A stretch of DNA of 64,000 bases from Panorpa germanica. Its lineage: Eukaryota; Arthropoda; Insecta; Mecoptera; Panorpidae. Positions 22,024 through 32,961 of this stretch are shown here, in pieces (the first letter of the stretch is position 1; every line of letters starts with the position of its first letter). The stretch spans positions 806,001 to 870,000 of the forward strand of contig OY783204.1 of the NCBI GenBank assembly GCA_963678705.1, read 5' to 3'. A program made the position numbers and the translations under genes. The notes below the pieces were generated by a model, which saw nothing but the letters and a program-made list of their open reading frames with translations, did not search any database and was not told the origin of the DNA.

Positions 22024-22774
22024 TTTATAATCAAGAAAACACAGTTTTATCTTGAAAATGCAATGACTTTTGTTAATAAATGCATGCAATAATTATATTT
22101 GTATATCAATATCTTGCTTTTATTTTTAATTAATGTTAGAATTAAGATTTCTTTGTTTCAATTCATTTATATTTTATGCCTATTTGTTTCTATATACACT
22201 GTGCTCGCTTTGGGCAAACCATAATATTGCTTATGTAAACATCCTTTGTTTTACGATTCATTTCTACTAGGCATCGACACTGCGTTTTTGTTCCTAATTC
22301 CTTCTTATTGCTTCAACACTCAAACGTACAGCACACATAACCTTTGGTGCATAAACATAAAATAAAAAATACACATATTTTTGTTTATAACTTAAACCGC
22401 AAGTTACATTTACTAAGTGTCGTAACTAGTATTCTCATCAATTAAAATATTTAATCAATTTATATGTAATTCAATAGTGTAGTTTTAAAATAAATGTAAT
22501 CTAAAAAAGTTCTGATGTTTTGTTGTGTCTTTTGATATAAATAAAAAATAACTATTAATTACTTAATGGTCCTTCATAATCAAATTATGCGCCCACTAAG
22601 CTATTGAAAGGAACTGAGCGACATTTGCCGTTCGAGAACTTGGATACCGCCGACAGATCGCAAATACGCCCTAGTCAGCCTATAGATCTCTATAAGGTCC
22701 AAACTCCTCAAACAACTTTTAAAATCTAACAATACCGAACTTTTAAAATCTAACAATGCGCCATATCATCCGTA
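22024..22774. other. A+T-rich gap without a supported gene
   Basis: No domain or repeat is recognised. The sequence turns more G+C-rich after about 22600, where retroelement-derived sequence starts. Confidence 0.5.
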
Positions 22775-22885
22775 TGTTTACGATGTTTATTGCCAGGTCA
22801 TAAAAATCGTCTATGTAATTCCTCTGCTTGTGAGATTTGTCAGAAGGGACATCACTCGCTCGTACATTTAACAGACGAACATTGG
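22775..22885 (+). pseudogene. BEL/Pao gag zinc knuckles, fragment
   Basis: The frame encodes CLRCLLPGHKNRLC, a CCHC knuckle (CX2CX4HX4C), then CEICQKGHHSLVH, the second knuckle with a double His. This paired arrangement is typical of BEL/Pao gag-pol proteins just before the protease. The upstream in-frame stop at 22751 and loss of everything around it show a relic. Confidence 0.6.
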
Positions 22886-23003
22886 AACATAATGAGGGAC
22901 TATTCATGATTAGAGAATGTAAACGATACACAGGTATCGCCGGCTGAGATCATGACTACTCCGGACTTGTTACTGGCGGACCTAGAGTAGATCTTCCGCA
23001 GTA

Positions 23004-23115
23004 GTGGAAATAATACCCGCGTCTGCTGAAAATATTGCCTCTGAGGAACACTTTTCCCGCACCTTTACTCGAGACAAAGATGGTCGCTACGTATTACCGT
23101 TACCTTGTACAGTCT
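23004..23115 (+). pseudogene. BEL/Pao pol fragment fused to gypsy RNase H
   Basis: About 37 residues containing [21 protein letters not shown]. This is the segment that precedes reverse transcriptase in BEL/Pao pol; the BEL element at 36.6-42.3 kb has an equivalent (TTTRNSDGRFVITLPLK). At about 23112 the same frame becomes a Ty3/gypsy RNase H. The join is seamless in frame, indicating recombination or template switching between two element types. Confidence 0.55.
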
Positions 23116-23400
23116 CATACGCATCTAGAACATTAAACGGCGCGGAAATAAATTATTCTACTATTGAAAAAGAATTGTTAGCAATAGTTTGGTCCATTAA
23201 AATGTATAGACATTATGTATATGGCAGGAAATTTAAAATTATTACAGACCATCAACCCCTAACGTGGTTATTCTCTATAAAAGATCCTGGCTCCAGGTTA
23301 ATGAGATGGTGTTTAAAACTTAGTGAATACGATCAATACGAATACCGACGATTTAAGCAGATTACCGGTCAACACTCTAGACGAAGTAATTAACCCTAAT
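23113..23400 (+). pseudogene. Ty3/gypsy RNase H domain
   Basis: The frame has [20 protein letters not shown] followed by LLAIVW, then [13 protein letters not shown] and [13 protein letters not shown]. These include the Glu (YSTIEKE) and Asp (TDHQPL) that define the gypsy RNase H. The DDLSRLP end motif appears in another frame near 23350-23375, so a frameshift lies between. No reverse transcriptase precedes it. Confidence 0.85.
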
Positions 23401-23905
23401 AAACAAATTGAAGTAATCACTATTATTAATAGCAACGACGACACATCTTACACGGAGTTTGACAAAATAAAGAATTCCATAAAAATAATTAATAAAAACA
23501 TAAGCATTGTACAGGATGATTTATTCAACCAACCTGACAATATTGCACACTGTGTTTCCGCTGACCTCAGGAATGACTATAGGAATAGCCTTAACCATTG
23601 ATGGACAACTACAACAACTTAAAGAAGTTTGATTTAGAATCCACATACGTAATCGCGTCAAATAACATTCAAAATAATAAAATCATTTATCATTTAGCTA
23701 CTAAAAGCAGGTATTTTAATAAACCAAAGTATGAAAATATGTACGTAACATTAATTAAACTCAAAGAGTTACTTGAGATAGATAACATATCAAGCCTTAG
23801 AATCCCTAAATGGGTTGCGGGTTAGATAAATTAAATCGGGAAATAGTTTATACTATGATTTAATATCTATTTAGAAACACCGAAATAAAAATAACTGTTT
23901 GCGAT
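23401..23905 (+). pseudogene. TARG1/OARD1-like macro domain between RNase H and integrase
   Basis: Motifs occur in family order. DDLFNQPDNIAHCVSAD (about 23515-23565) corresponds to the N-terminal strand and the AHC loop. TIGIA (23576-23590, shifted frame) fits the ADP-ribose-binding GAGIA loop. IIYHLATKSRYFNKPKYEN (about 23683-23740) is the TK..KP segment. GCGLD (23813-23827, third frame) is followed by KLNREIVYTMI and, after a stop at 23863, by KITV near 23890. TARG1/OARD1 macro domains remove ADP-ribose from protein carboxylates using a Lys in the TK segment and the Asp of GLD; both positions look conserved. At least two frameshifts and a stop break the copy. Its place in pol implies a polyprotein domain. 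Confidence 0.72.
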
Positions 23906-24219
23906 AAAGTAGCAGCCCCTCAAGCGGAAGATATAATATCTTTAACCGATAGTGAATCGAAACCTATCATTATTTCGGATAATTCAGCTGAGGAAGACAA
24001 TGATATAAACGACAAATTATTAATGAAACTTCAAAAGGGTAAAATAAATTACGATATTTTTAAGGAGTCTAATGATTATGTTAATTTCCATAAGCATGAA
24101 AATCTTATCATAATAGATTATTTCGAAGATAAGAACGAAATAACTAATGAATTTCTAAAAGAGCTGGAATTAAATCAGCAGAATAAAAATTATGATAAAC
24201 ACATAATGGTGAGAATGAC

Positions 24220-24567
24220 ATGAATGAGTTAGAATTGTATAATTTACTATCTGACTATACTGGCATTAAAAATCCCACTGAAGTTCAATATATATCAAAA
24301 ATTAGACATTTATCTCTCCCTAGACTACTAACAAATAAATATAACAATAAGTTAAACTTCGTCATCTGTAATAATTGTATCATAGAACCCCTAATTGAGG
24401 ATAGATCACAAATCATATTGAACTATCACACTAGCAAACTAAACAACCATAGAGGTATCACAGAAACTTATAATAAACTCCGCAATCAATATTATTGGTT
24501 GGGCATGAAAAAAGATATCGAAACCACAATATCCAAATGCGATGTGTCAACGACACAAAACCAGTAG
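24220..24567 (+). pseudogene. gypsy integrase zinc-binding domain
   Basis: The frame has LPRLLTNKYNNKLNFVICNN, then NYHTSKLNNHRGITETYNKL and YYWLGMKKDIETTISKCDV. It is the H-H-C-C zinc finger of gypsy integrase, except that the final Cys of the expected CxxC pair is replaced (CDVSTT). Between it and the macro domain lies an acidic linker (about 23906-24219) rich in Asp and Glu. Confidence 0.8.
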
Positions 24568-25176
24568 ATAAAATCAGTCTGTCCCTATGACCATTACGGA
24601 AACTTTAAACAGACCCTTCGCCCTATATGTTAACTATAATGTTAACCATAATAGATGAGTTTAGTAAATTAGCTCAGGCATATATATTACCAAACAAAAC
24701 CGCTTTAGAAGTCTGTAAGAAATTGATGATATGTTTCCAGCATTACGGTATCCCGCAACGTATCCATTGCGCTCAGGGTAATGAGTTCAAAAATGAACAT
24801 TTTTACGATTTAGCCGCTATGTATAACTTTACAATTACAAATAGTTCGTTCTGTGACACACCCACAATCAAACGGAACGTTGAAAAGATTTCATTCCACA
24901 CTAGCCGACATAATAAGAATAGGTGTCAACGAATTACGGGTTAATCGTCTAACTAATTATCTTAGACAGGCAATAATTACTTGTAATAATTTTATTAGTA
25001 CAGCCACTGGCTATACCCCAATAGATTTACTATTAGGGCACACTAACCTCAAAAGTGCAAATGAATTAGATTTTCAGAAAACTTTATATACAACTTTTAT
25101 GAATGATCATAGAGATAAGATACATCATATTTGCAATCAAAGTAAACTAAAACAGGAGACGAGCAAAGAAAAGTGA
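24568..25176 (+). pseudogene. gypsy integrase catalytic core, inactive
   Basis: Core motifs are present: IIDEFSKLAQAY with the first Asp (about 24645), a GIPQRIHCAQGNEF segment, then in another frame HPQSNGTLKRFHSTLADI. The second catalytic Asp is replaced by Ala (codon 24771-24773) and the Glu of the third motif by Lys (24883-24885). A frameshift lies at about 24860. The C-terminal part (YTPIDLLLGHTN) follows. The copy cannot catalyse integration. No LTR could be identified on either side. Confidence 0.8.
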
Positions 25177-25266
25177 ATATTTTGACAAAACTAAAGAATA
25201 TTTTGACAAAATTATGTTTTTTTTAAAGACACAATGACTTCAAGAGATTTAAAAGGTAGCGTTCCA

Positions 25267-25584
25267 TCTAAAGTTGAAGGAGGTGACCGGATGCAGATGT
25301 GTCAGAGATTGTACTAGTAAACGATTATACCACATAAATTGATAATTAAACCGTGTCACCACAAACTCCACAACCATCTTCCTGTCGGCGTGTTTTCAAG
25401 TCACCACGAAAGAATAGACAATAAACTCCTTCAAATTGAGGAAGAAAAGCTCAAATTTTTCAAAGGAAATACAGATGATAGCGAAACGCAGTTTTTTATG
25501 AGTTTACGCTCTTTTCTTATAAAAAGTAACTCCTTCTCGTCAAATGGTAGTACGATCGAAGATAATGGAAATTTTGATATGTGA
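25267..25584 (+). pseudogene. possible BESS-motif fragment
   Basis: The frame contains NKLLQIEEEKLKFF, then DDSETQFFMSLRSFL, which resembles the acidic-then-helical start of a BESS motif. It is short and no MADF domain is seen. It may be another Harbinger-associated relic. Confidence 0.3.
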
Positions 25585-26160
25585 GGGAGGAGGCCACCTC
25601 ACAATATTTACTAGCCTACCACTGGTGATGGGTGATGAATATGCATTATCCACACTACGTGATCAGCAAGGATCAAGTCATACGTTTTTCACAAATGATG
25701 AACCTATCTCCTACACCTGATCTATGAACTCTATTTAGACCTGTTGAAAATTTATGTCAAGTTGTAAAATTTAACAACTAAACTAAATGACTAACACGAG
25801 AACAACGTACTGGAAACAGAGAACCGTTGTATAACGCATGTCATAAGCTTATGTTTTTACAGAAACCATAGTTTTAGTCATATGTCTTAACAAAACCACT
25901 TGATAAAAATTCCCAAGGAACGCTCAAAAGAAACGCTCGAATATAGGTTTAATAGAGGTTTTACAGCTAAAGTTTAGGTACTAAAATCGAAGTCAAATTG
26001 CAAGCATCTAGGCCAAGGCTGATGTCATACAATTGATGACAGCAGCGCGGTAATAAATCCTTAGAACGTTTCCAACGAGTCAGAAATCGTGAAACAAACA
26101 CAGTCCACATCAATAAATGTATTGTCAGTGAAAAAAATAGAAATAATATAAGCATTGAAA
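25585..26160. other. gap, probably decayed ISL2EU-like sequence
   Basis: No supported gene. The last part (about 26090-26190) reads into the ISL2EU-like frame that resumes at 29103 after the hAT insertion. Nothing else is recognised. Confidence 0.4.
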
Positions 26161-26190
26161 ATACGATGGATACAGTAATGGAGCCAGGTG
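26161..26190 (+). pseudogene. ISL2EU-like transposase, 5' fragment left of hAT
   Basis: Codons ATGGATACAGTAATGGAGCC lead into GCCAGGTG, the target duplication. The reading frame matches that resuming at 29103, so the hAT element landed inside coding sequence. A start at 26166 is possible but not certain; the frame extends further upstream. Confidence 0.5.
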
Positions 26191-29094
26191 TAGGGATGTT
26201 AAAAAATAATCGATTTTTATTTTAATCGATTATTATTTTCGTATAATCGATTTTTTATAATTAAAGTTTTAAAGTTTTGTTTACAGACCTATAAGTGCTT
26301 TTTATGGATTGTTTGATAACTATGTAACACAAATCTTTAGCAGGTTGTTGTGTGGTTAGAACTGTTATGATTAAAGAATTTACGTTTTCCCCGCCGATGA
26401 ACACTTAATCATACTAAATCCTTCATAATAGTTGATATTAATCGCTTTTAAACACGAATTTATATATAAAACACTATAGAAATAACACTCAAACTGAAAT
26501 GTAAACAAACAATTATTATCTAAGTTGACATTTTAGCAATAGATATTTTTTTTTATTTTCTCCAATTGAGACGAGCAAAAGAATCTAAGCTTATACAGCC
26601 ATAGTTTATATTATTTATAAGTTTTTTTTTTTGTTATGGCTTGTAGCGTGGCGCTAACTCTGCCAATGTCAAGTGATTAAAGAGACACGAACTGAGTATT
26701 GAAATTGACCGGTGTTTTGAGTTTAAAAGAATTACGAAAAAGTTTGTTTGTCTTGTTGACGTTTGTTTTAGTGTTGCCAGAAAATCCAGAAATACAAAAT
26801 AGGTTTGCGGAAATCAATTTTAATTTTTGTGAAATTACCTGTTTTTTTTATTGTCTTAGAACTTATGTGAAGATAATATTCAAGATATCAGCATATCTGG
26901 GAATAAAGATGCACCGATGCAATCTCCAGCAACAGAAATGGAAGGTGGACCTTCAACTCCAAAGCGTACCAGAACAAGTATTAGATCTTCTTTTGCGAAA
27001 ATTTTGGAATATGGCTCAGATGGAAAAAAATATAAGGAAATAACTGAAAACATAGCGGAAATGATATGCCGGGACAGTCTACCCTTCAGTATAGTAGAAG
27101 GATCAGGTTTCAAGAAATTAATGAAGACCGTAGCTCCATTGTACAAGGTTCCGTGCCGTAAAACTATCACAGATCTCATAGATACTAAATATGAAGAAAA
27201 AAAAACCCTTGTCATACAAAAATTACGATTAGTTAAAAACGTTTCCCTTACAATTGATGAATGGAAAGATTTGCAATTAAGGAGTTTTTTGGGTGTAACT
27301 TTGCAATTCACTTCATAGAAAATTTTGAAATGAAGTCAATTAACATTGCATGTGAACCACTTCACGATAATCATACAGGAGAGTATTTGTCAGAGATGAT
27401 TATTAAGATTTGTGATGTCTGGGGTTTGTCCCACGATAATATTGTAAATATTACTACTGACAATGGCAGTAACATCGTTAAAGCCGTTGAGATTACTTTT
27501 GGTCGAGCTAAGCATTTTCGGTGTTTAGCTCATACCCTTAATTTAGTGGTAGGCAATTCAGTAAATATACCAGAAATTAAAATTTTCTTGGATAAGGTCC
27601 GAAAAATAGTAACTTGGTTCCACCAAAGCGGTGTTGGTGCTGAGGAATTGAGACAATCGCAAACCATTCAAAATGTTTCCGAGGGAAAATTAAAACATCT
27701 CGTAGGGGACGTCTCAACAAGGTGGAACTCGCAACTATACATGATTGAACGTTTTATTTTATTGAGCAGCAATATAGGATCTGTTTTGATAAATCACCCA
27801 AATGCGCCCCCAATGCTTAAAGCAAATGAAATTGTGGTGCTCAAAGAAATTGAAAAAATTTTAAAGCCTTTTCATAGCGTCACTGAACAAATGAGTGCGG
27901 AAAAATACGTGACTTCCAGCAAAGCTATACCGATAAGCAAATGTTTGAGAGCTGTGTTAGATACAGTTACAGTGTTTTGGCAAAACAACTGAAACAGTCC
28001 TTACAATCAGAATTTAATAAATGATTCGAAAACATCCAAAAAGTGCACCTTCTTTCAGTTGCAACGTTTTTGGATCCTAGATTTTAAAAAATTCATTTAG
28101 ATGATGACCCTTTATCCTTATCGAAAACAATACATTATATCAAGACATATTTAAACTGTCATACTAAAAATGATGATAATTCGGGAGCAGCTAGTTCTGA
28201 AACATTAGTTCCATCGAAAGCAACGGTCAACGGACAAGATATCTGGCAGGCACATTATGAAAAAATAAAGGCATTGGCATGTAACTCGTCAATGGTTAAC
28301 AATACCGAATTGGACTTATACTTTGCGGTACCGCTATCGGATCTTATGGTAGATCCTCTCAATGTCTGGCAGAGCTCCGAAGGGACTACTCCTAAGTTAA
28401 CCGAATTGGCGCTGAAGCATCTCTCTGTGATGGCCACTTCTACTCCATCCGAAAGATTATTTTCCAAAGCGGGAAATATGGTCAGGAAAACACGAAACCG
28501 TATTTTAGGAAAGAGATTATCAAAATTATTGTTTTGAAACTGCTTACTGGAAAAATTATGGGAATAATATTATTCTAATTAAATGTATCATTTTTTAGCA
28601 TCATGTGACAACATGTTAACGTTGTCATTTAGCTTTTTTTACTTATCGTTTAATTTTATTTTAATACTACTCTTACATAAAACGAGAGTGAAAATTAGTG
28701 CCAATAATTATTTATCATTTTGTTGAGGTGCTCATTTAATTTATATTATAATAAAACGTTTAATGATACTGAGAATTTGTATCAATAATGATTTTTGGTT
28801 TTATTATTCCTTACCTTGAAAGTTTAAAAGAACATTAATTGCTATGATTTTTAGTTTTGAATTGTTTATTTTTTTATTCATATTATTTTATTTCATTTTT
28901 AATCTGATTAATTGTTAAAATGAATCTCTTAGGTTTATTATTGGAATATGAAAAGCATGGAGGATTTTAAATAATAGAAAAAAAATCGATTATTTATTTT
29001 CATTAAAATCGATTATTGACAAATCGATTAATATTTAATAAAATGAAATCGATTTTTATTAAATCGATTCTTTTCCATTCATCTCACATCCCTA
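26191..29094 (+). mobile_element. hAT element 1 with perfect 8-bp target duplication
   Basis: The 2904-bp element starts TAGGGATGT and ends ACATCCCTA. It is flanked by GCCAGGTG at 26183-26190 and 29095-29102, a perfect 8-bp duplication as hAT makes. Both subterminal regions carry several ATCGATT words (26208-26260 and 28985-29070), likely transposase binding sites. It encodes a broken hAT transposase on the plus strand. The intact duplication suggests an undisturbed insertion. Confidence 0.93.
26917..28537 (+). pseudogene. hAT transposase of element 1, broken
   Basis: Frames 26917-27318 and 27261-27992 overlap across a frameshift. Coding sequence continues with stops near 28021 and 28087 into 28274-28537. 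Motifs are NVSLTIDEWKD (first Asp), NITTDNGSNIVKA (second Asp), HFRCLAHTLNLV (the CxxH segment), DVSTRWNSQ, and MATSTPSERLFSKAGNMV, the hATC dimerisation segment with its Glu. This is the ZBED-like group. No BED zinc finger was found upstream of 26917, so the DNA-binding exon is lost or too diverged. Confidence 0.88.
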
Positions 29095-29102
29095 GCCAGG
29101 TG

Positions 29103-29749
29103 ATGAAGAACATGCAAGTAGTGTTAAAGAACATCAGATTGAAATTCATGTTGAAACTGTTACGATGAAGCCTGTGCAACGGAGCATCAGTTGTCAAACA
29201 GAGATAGTCACAGACGAAGTTTATGAAGATTTGACATATTTTTTTTGTAATCTCAACTATAATAACGATTTAAGCACGGCATCAGTACAGGTAAATATTC
29301 CAATAAAAAAAACACAAAATAAAATGTGTGAAGAAATGATTTTGCTGCAAAGTTTTATTGTTTGGCCATCAAAATCAACAATACGTGCATCTCTACCAGA
29401 ATCTTTCAAGCGGCATTACCCAGACACGCGTGTGATAATTGATTGTACTGAAGTTTACACTGAAGTAGCACCAGAAGTTAGACAAAAAGTATTAATGTAT
29501 TCTGAATATAAACATCATCATACTGTCTAGTTTATGGTGGGTTGTGCGCCAGATGGATTTATAAGTTATGTCTCCAAATGTTATGGTGGCCGTGCTGGTG
29601 ATTGCTTCATTACAAACGATTGTGGTTTGATTGATTTAATTGAGCCCGGTGACGTTGTTCTTGCCGACAAAGGATTAGCCCAGATTAAAACTCAAATCGA
29701 AAATAAAAATGCTAACAAACTCTTAACTAGGCATGTCGATTTGAAATAG
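29103..29749 (+). pseudogene. ISL2EU-like (PIF/Harbinger-related) transposase, truncated
   Basis: The DDE_Tnp_4 type core is clear. WPSKSTIRASLPESFKRHYP precedes VIIDCTEVYTE (first Asp), then YSEYKHHHTV, then after a stop at 29528, GCAPDGFISYVSKCYGGRAG, and GDVVLADKGLA (second Asp). The third acidic residue is absent because the second hAT starts at 29728. The upstream part of the same gene lies left of hAT 1. It is the oldest of three nested elements. Confidence 0.75.
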
Positions 29750-30256
29750 ATTATTTAGAGTAATATAATCGATTTTTCAGATCGATTTTGAACCCTACAT
29801 CGATTCAATGAATCGATTCATAAACCTCCCGAATCGGACCGATCCATTCAAAGAACTAGCGATAATATTCCTCAATTGGCTGCGGTATTTAGTTTTTTTA
29901 ATTTTTTGCTGTTGTCGGACGCAAAAGCAACTGGTAGTACTTGGTCAATAATTTGAACGCATCATAGAGTAAATATTTATGAACGCTTCCGAAGGTGGCG
30001 TTACTTGCGTTAAAAAAACATTTTATTTTTCTATCCGGCTGTCAAACCTAACCTATCTATTCTTGTGAGTGAGTTTATTTATCAAAAATATACTGTGGAT
30101 AAATATTATTTTTACTGCAATCGTGTTCATATAGCATTTATTTTAATTTGAAAAATAGTAAGTGATTAGATTGATTGTAATCGATTTATCGAGAAATGTG
30201 CGTTTGCGTTGCAGTTTGCATTTTTGTTAAAGTATTGTTATTCTTTTTAGCCTAAA

Positions 30257-32525
30257 ATGTCAACTAAAAGTGATACATGGTATCACTTTGTAAAAATGGG
30301 ATCAAGTGGCGTATGCAAGTATTGTCATATCGAAGTTAAAACATGCGGGAATACAACAAACTTACGCAACCATTTACTACGAAGACATCCATCTATTAAG
30401 TCCGTAAGTCAACGAAAACTGGTGGTGGCAAATGATGGTATTGGTGTTGGTGACGACAAAAAAAAAACTGGAGTGTGTAGTGTACCCGTACCTTTTCCTT
30501 ACAATACAACATATGCCTTTTTTATTAATGCATGCTTGTTTGAAAATTGTATATTCTTGCATTTTTTATCCTTTTATTGTATTTATTTTGTAATTTGAAA
30601 TAATAATAGAATACAAAAACATAATCCGTTTCAGACAAATGACGATATTGCTACTACGTCGACATCAAAGGAAAAATTTGGCATAAATGATGCTTTGAGT
30701 TTGACCAGTTCAAAAGAGTACTATGATTCTGACTTAGAAAGTATAGCTTCATCATCAGTATCACTGAAAAAATCAAAACTTAATCAGCTAACTATGGATT
30801 CATGTGTTGATAATATTAAAGCATTTAGTGGTGAGAATTTTTGTTATCTACGTAATGAATTACTTACTTTGTTGATTATGGTCATGGTATATTTATGAGC
30901 GGTGATAATGTATAGCTTTGATTTTTTTTTTCAGTAAACGGAAAGAAGTATGGACAACTAAATAATGCTATCATGTTAATGATTTGCAAGGATACCATAA
31001 GGTTGCCATTAAATACAGTGGAAAAAGAAGGTTTCACATACTTAATGAAAACAGCAGTGCCTTTATATAAGTTTCCTTCACGGCAGACAATTACACAAAT
31101 GATAGATGACAAATATGATGTTCTTTCTTTGCAATTTAGAGAAAAGCTCTTAGAAGTAGAGTCAATATGTTTAACTACGGATATATGGACAGATACACAT
31201 AATACTAGAAGCTACATGGGTTTAACTGGACATTTTATACATGAAAGTGAACTGATTAGTATAAATTTTGGTGTGTCCCATTTAACTGAGCCCCATAATT
31301 CTGATTATTTATATCAAATATTAATAACAATGACTGAAAAATGGGGTATAACCCCAGAAAAAGTTGCAGCAGTTGTTACTGATAATGGTGCGAATATCGT
31401 CAAGGCCGTAACAATTGCATTTGGCAAACAAAAACACTTATGGTGTTTCGCCCACACTTTGAATTTAGTAGCTCAAAAACCTTTTGAAGAAAAAGCTGGT
31501 ATTGAAAGTGCCAAACAGTTACTAAATACTGTAAAGGATATAACTAGATACTGTAAACAAAATGTAAATGTAGCTGATGCTCTTCGTAAAGCGCAAAATG
31601 ATATAGCAGTATCACTCAAATTGATTCAGTCAGTTTGCACACGATGGAATTCAATTTACTATCAGGTAGTTCGGTTTGTAAAGTTATCTGAGCTACTTGC
31701 CCCGATATTACTCAATTACCCGAAAGCTCCACCTATGTTAACAGCCAGTCAACTAGATGGTATTAAAGATCTTATAAATATTTTAAAACCTATGGAAGCT
31801 GTGACGAAAGAAGTATCCGTAGAGAAATTTGTAACGTCAAGCAAAATTATACCAATAGTTTCCTGTCTTTTGAAAACATATAGTACAATGAAGACGGTAA
31901 ACAGATGTCTGTGCTGCAACCAAAAATTTTATATTGGAAGAATTAAAAAAGAGATTTGGTACAGTGGAACAAGTACATGTGTTAGCTATCACCACACTAC
32001 TGGATCCAAGATTCAAGAAAATTCATTTTTCTGACAGAATAGCATGCTCCAGAGCTATTGATAAAATTAATAGTATGATTGTAGCTTCAAAAAAAACAAT
32101 TGGAGAATAAATTAAGTAATGAAGATTCAGAGAATAATTTGGAATGCCAGCTGAAGGAAGCAGAAGAATCTAACATTTGGGAATTCCATAACATATTAGT
32201 AAAAAATCAGCTACAATTATTTCAAGCAGAAACTGAAGGACAAGGTCTACAAGACGAATTGAAACATTATTTAACACAGCCTGTCGTCGACTTTATAACG
32301 ACGGCTCCTATTACATATTGGTATCACCAAAGAATTTCGTTGTACAGCTCAATAACGCCGATTGCCAACAAATACTTTTGCATAGTTGGAACATCTGTTC
32401 CATGTGAAAGGCTTTTTTCTGTTGCGGGAAATATTGCAACTGACGAAAGGAGTCGTTTAGATCCTGAGCGATTAGATAAGATAATTTTTTTAAAGTCACT
32501 CCACTTAAAATACTGGGAAATATAA
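30257..32525 (+). pseudogene. BED-finger hAT transposase of element 2
   Basis: The exon from 30257 holds a BED zinc finger (CKYCHIEVKTCGNTTNLRNH, then LRRH). A likely intron runs 30473-30634 (GTGTGT..TTTCAG), and a second 30832-30934 (donor GTGAGA, acceptor TTTTTTTCAG). The main exon then has ICLTTDIWTDT (Asp), VVTDNGANIVKA (Asp), LWCFAHTLNLVAQ and VCTRWNSIYY. A frameshift at about 31890-31930 and a gap before 32100 break it. The hATC segment (CERLFSVAGNIA) is near 32405. Introns appear intact, so the frameshift is the main lesion. It is similar to element 1 but clearly a different family. Confidence 0.85.
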
Positions 32526-32609
32526 TTTCTTGTTAAATTTGTATTTAACTTTAATAAAATTGTATAAACTTAAAATTTGATTAATTTATTAACCGACTTA
32601 CGAGTACTT

Positions 32610-32720
32610 AGGCCAGACTAGAAATTTAAACTGCCACATTAGTTTAGTGGTCGCAAGCACTACTGCTGAGCAAAAGATCCTGGGTTCGATTCCCACCTCT
32701 ACCTATTCTTTCGAAGGAAT
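32610..32720 (+). repeat. tRNA-derived SINE-like fragment
   Basis: TAGTTTAGTGGTCGC resembles an RNA polymerase III box A. About 45 bp later GGGTTCGATTCCC is a strong box B, followed by a tail starting CTACC. The anticodon arm does not fold well, so this is a SINE head or degenerate tRNA rather than a working tRNA gene. It lies in the 3' noncoding part of hAT 2. Confidence 0.45.
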
Positions 32721-32961
32721 ATAGGCGTGATATTATGTTTATTAATTTAATAATACTTCTGTCCAATTACTTGTATTTGCAGTAAATAGTCATCAATAAT
32801 GTCCTGTATCTTTATTAGGCAATTAGTCATGTTTGAAATTGGCTCGATTAATCGAAAATCGATCTTTTAATGTTCGATTTAAACAAGAATCGATTCTAGT
32901 ATGTCCGATTTGAATCGAATCGGAGATCGATATTTTTTAAAATGAATCGACATGCCTAGTT

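Larger units (their letters stand above)
29728..32958 (+). mobile_element. hAT element 2
   Basis: The ends are complementary over 17 bp: AACTAGGCATGTCGATT at 29725 and AATCGACATGCCTAGTT ending at 32961. TAGG..CCTA is taken as the element proper, 3231 bp. Flanking octamers (CTCTTAAC and GTTCTCTG) do not match, so the target duplication is lost or the ends were rearranged. Subterminal ATCGATT words resemble those of hAT 1. It encodes a BED-finger hAT transposase. Confidence 0.85.

Noticed and set aside
29728..29740. Octamers CTCTTAAC/GTTCTCTG as a target duplication of hAT 2
   Set aside because: They do not match beyond chance.
32637..32705. Functional tRNA gene
   Set aside because: Box B is good, but acceptor and anticodon stems do not pair.
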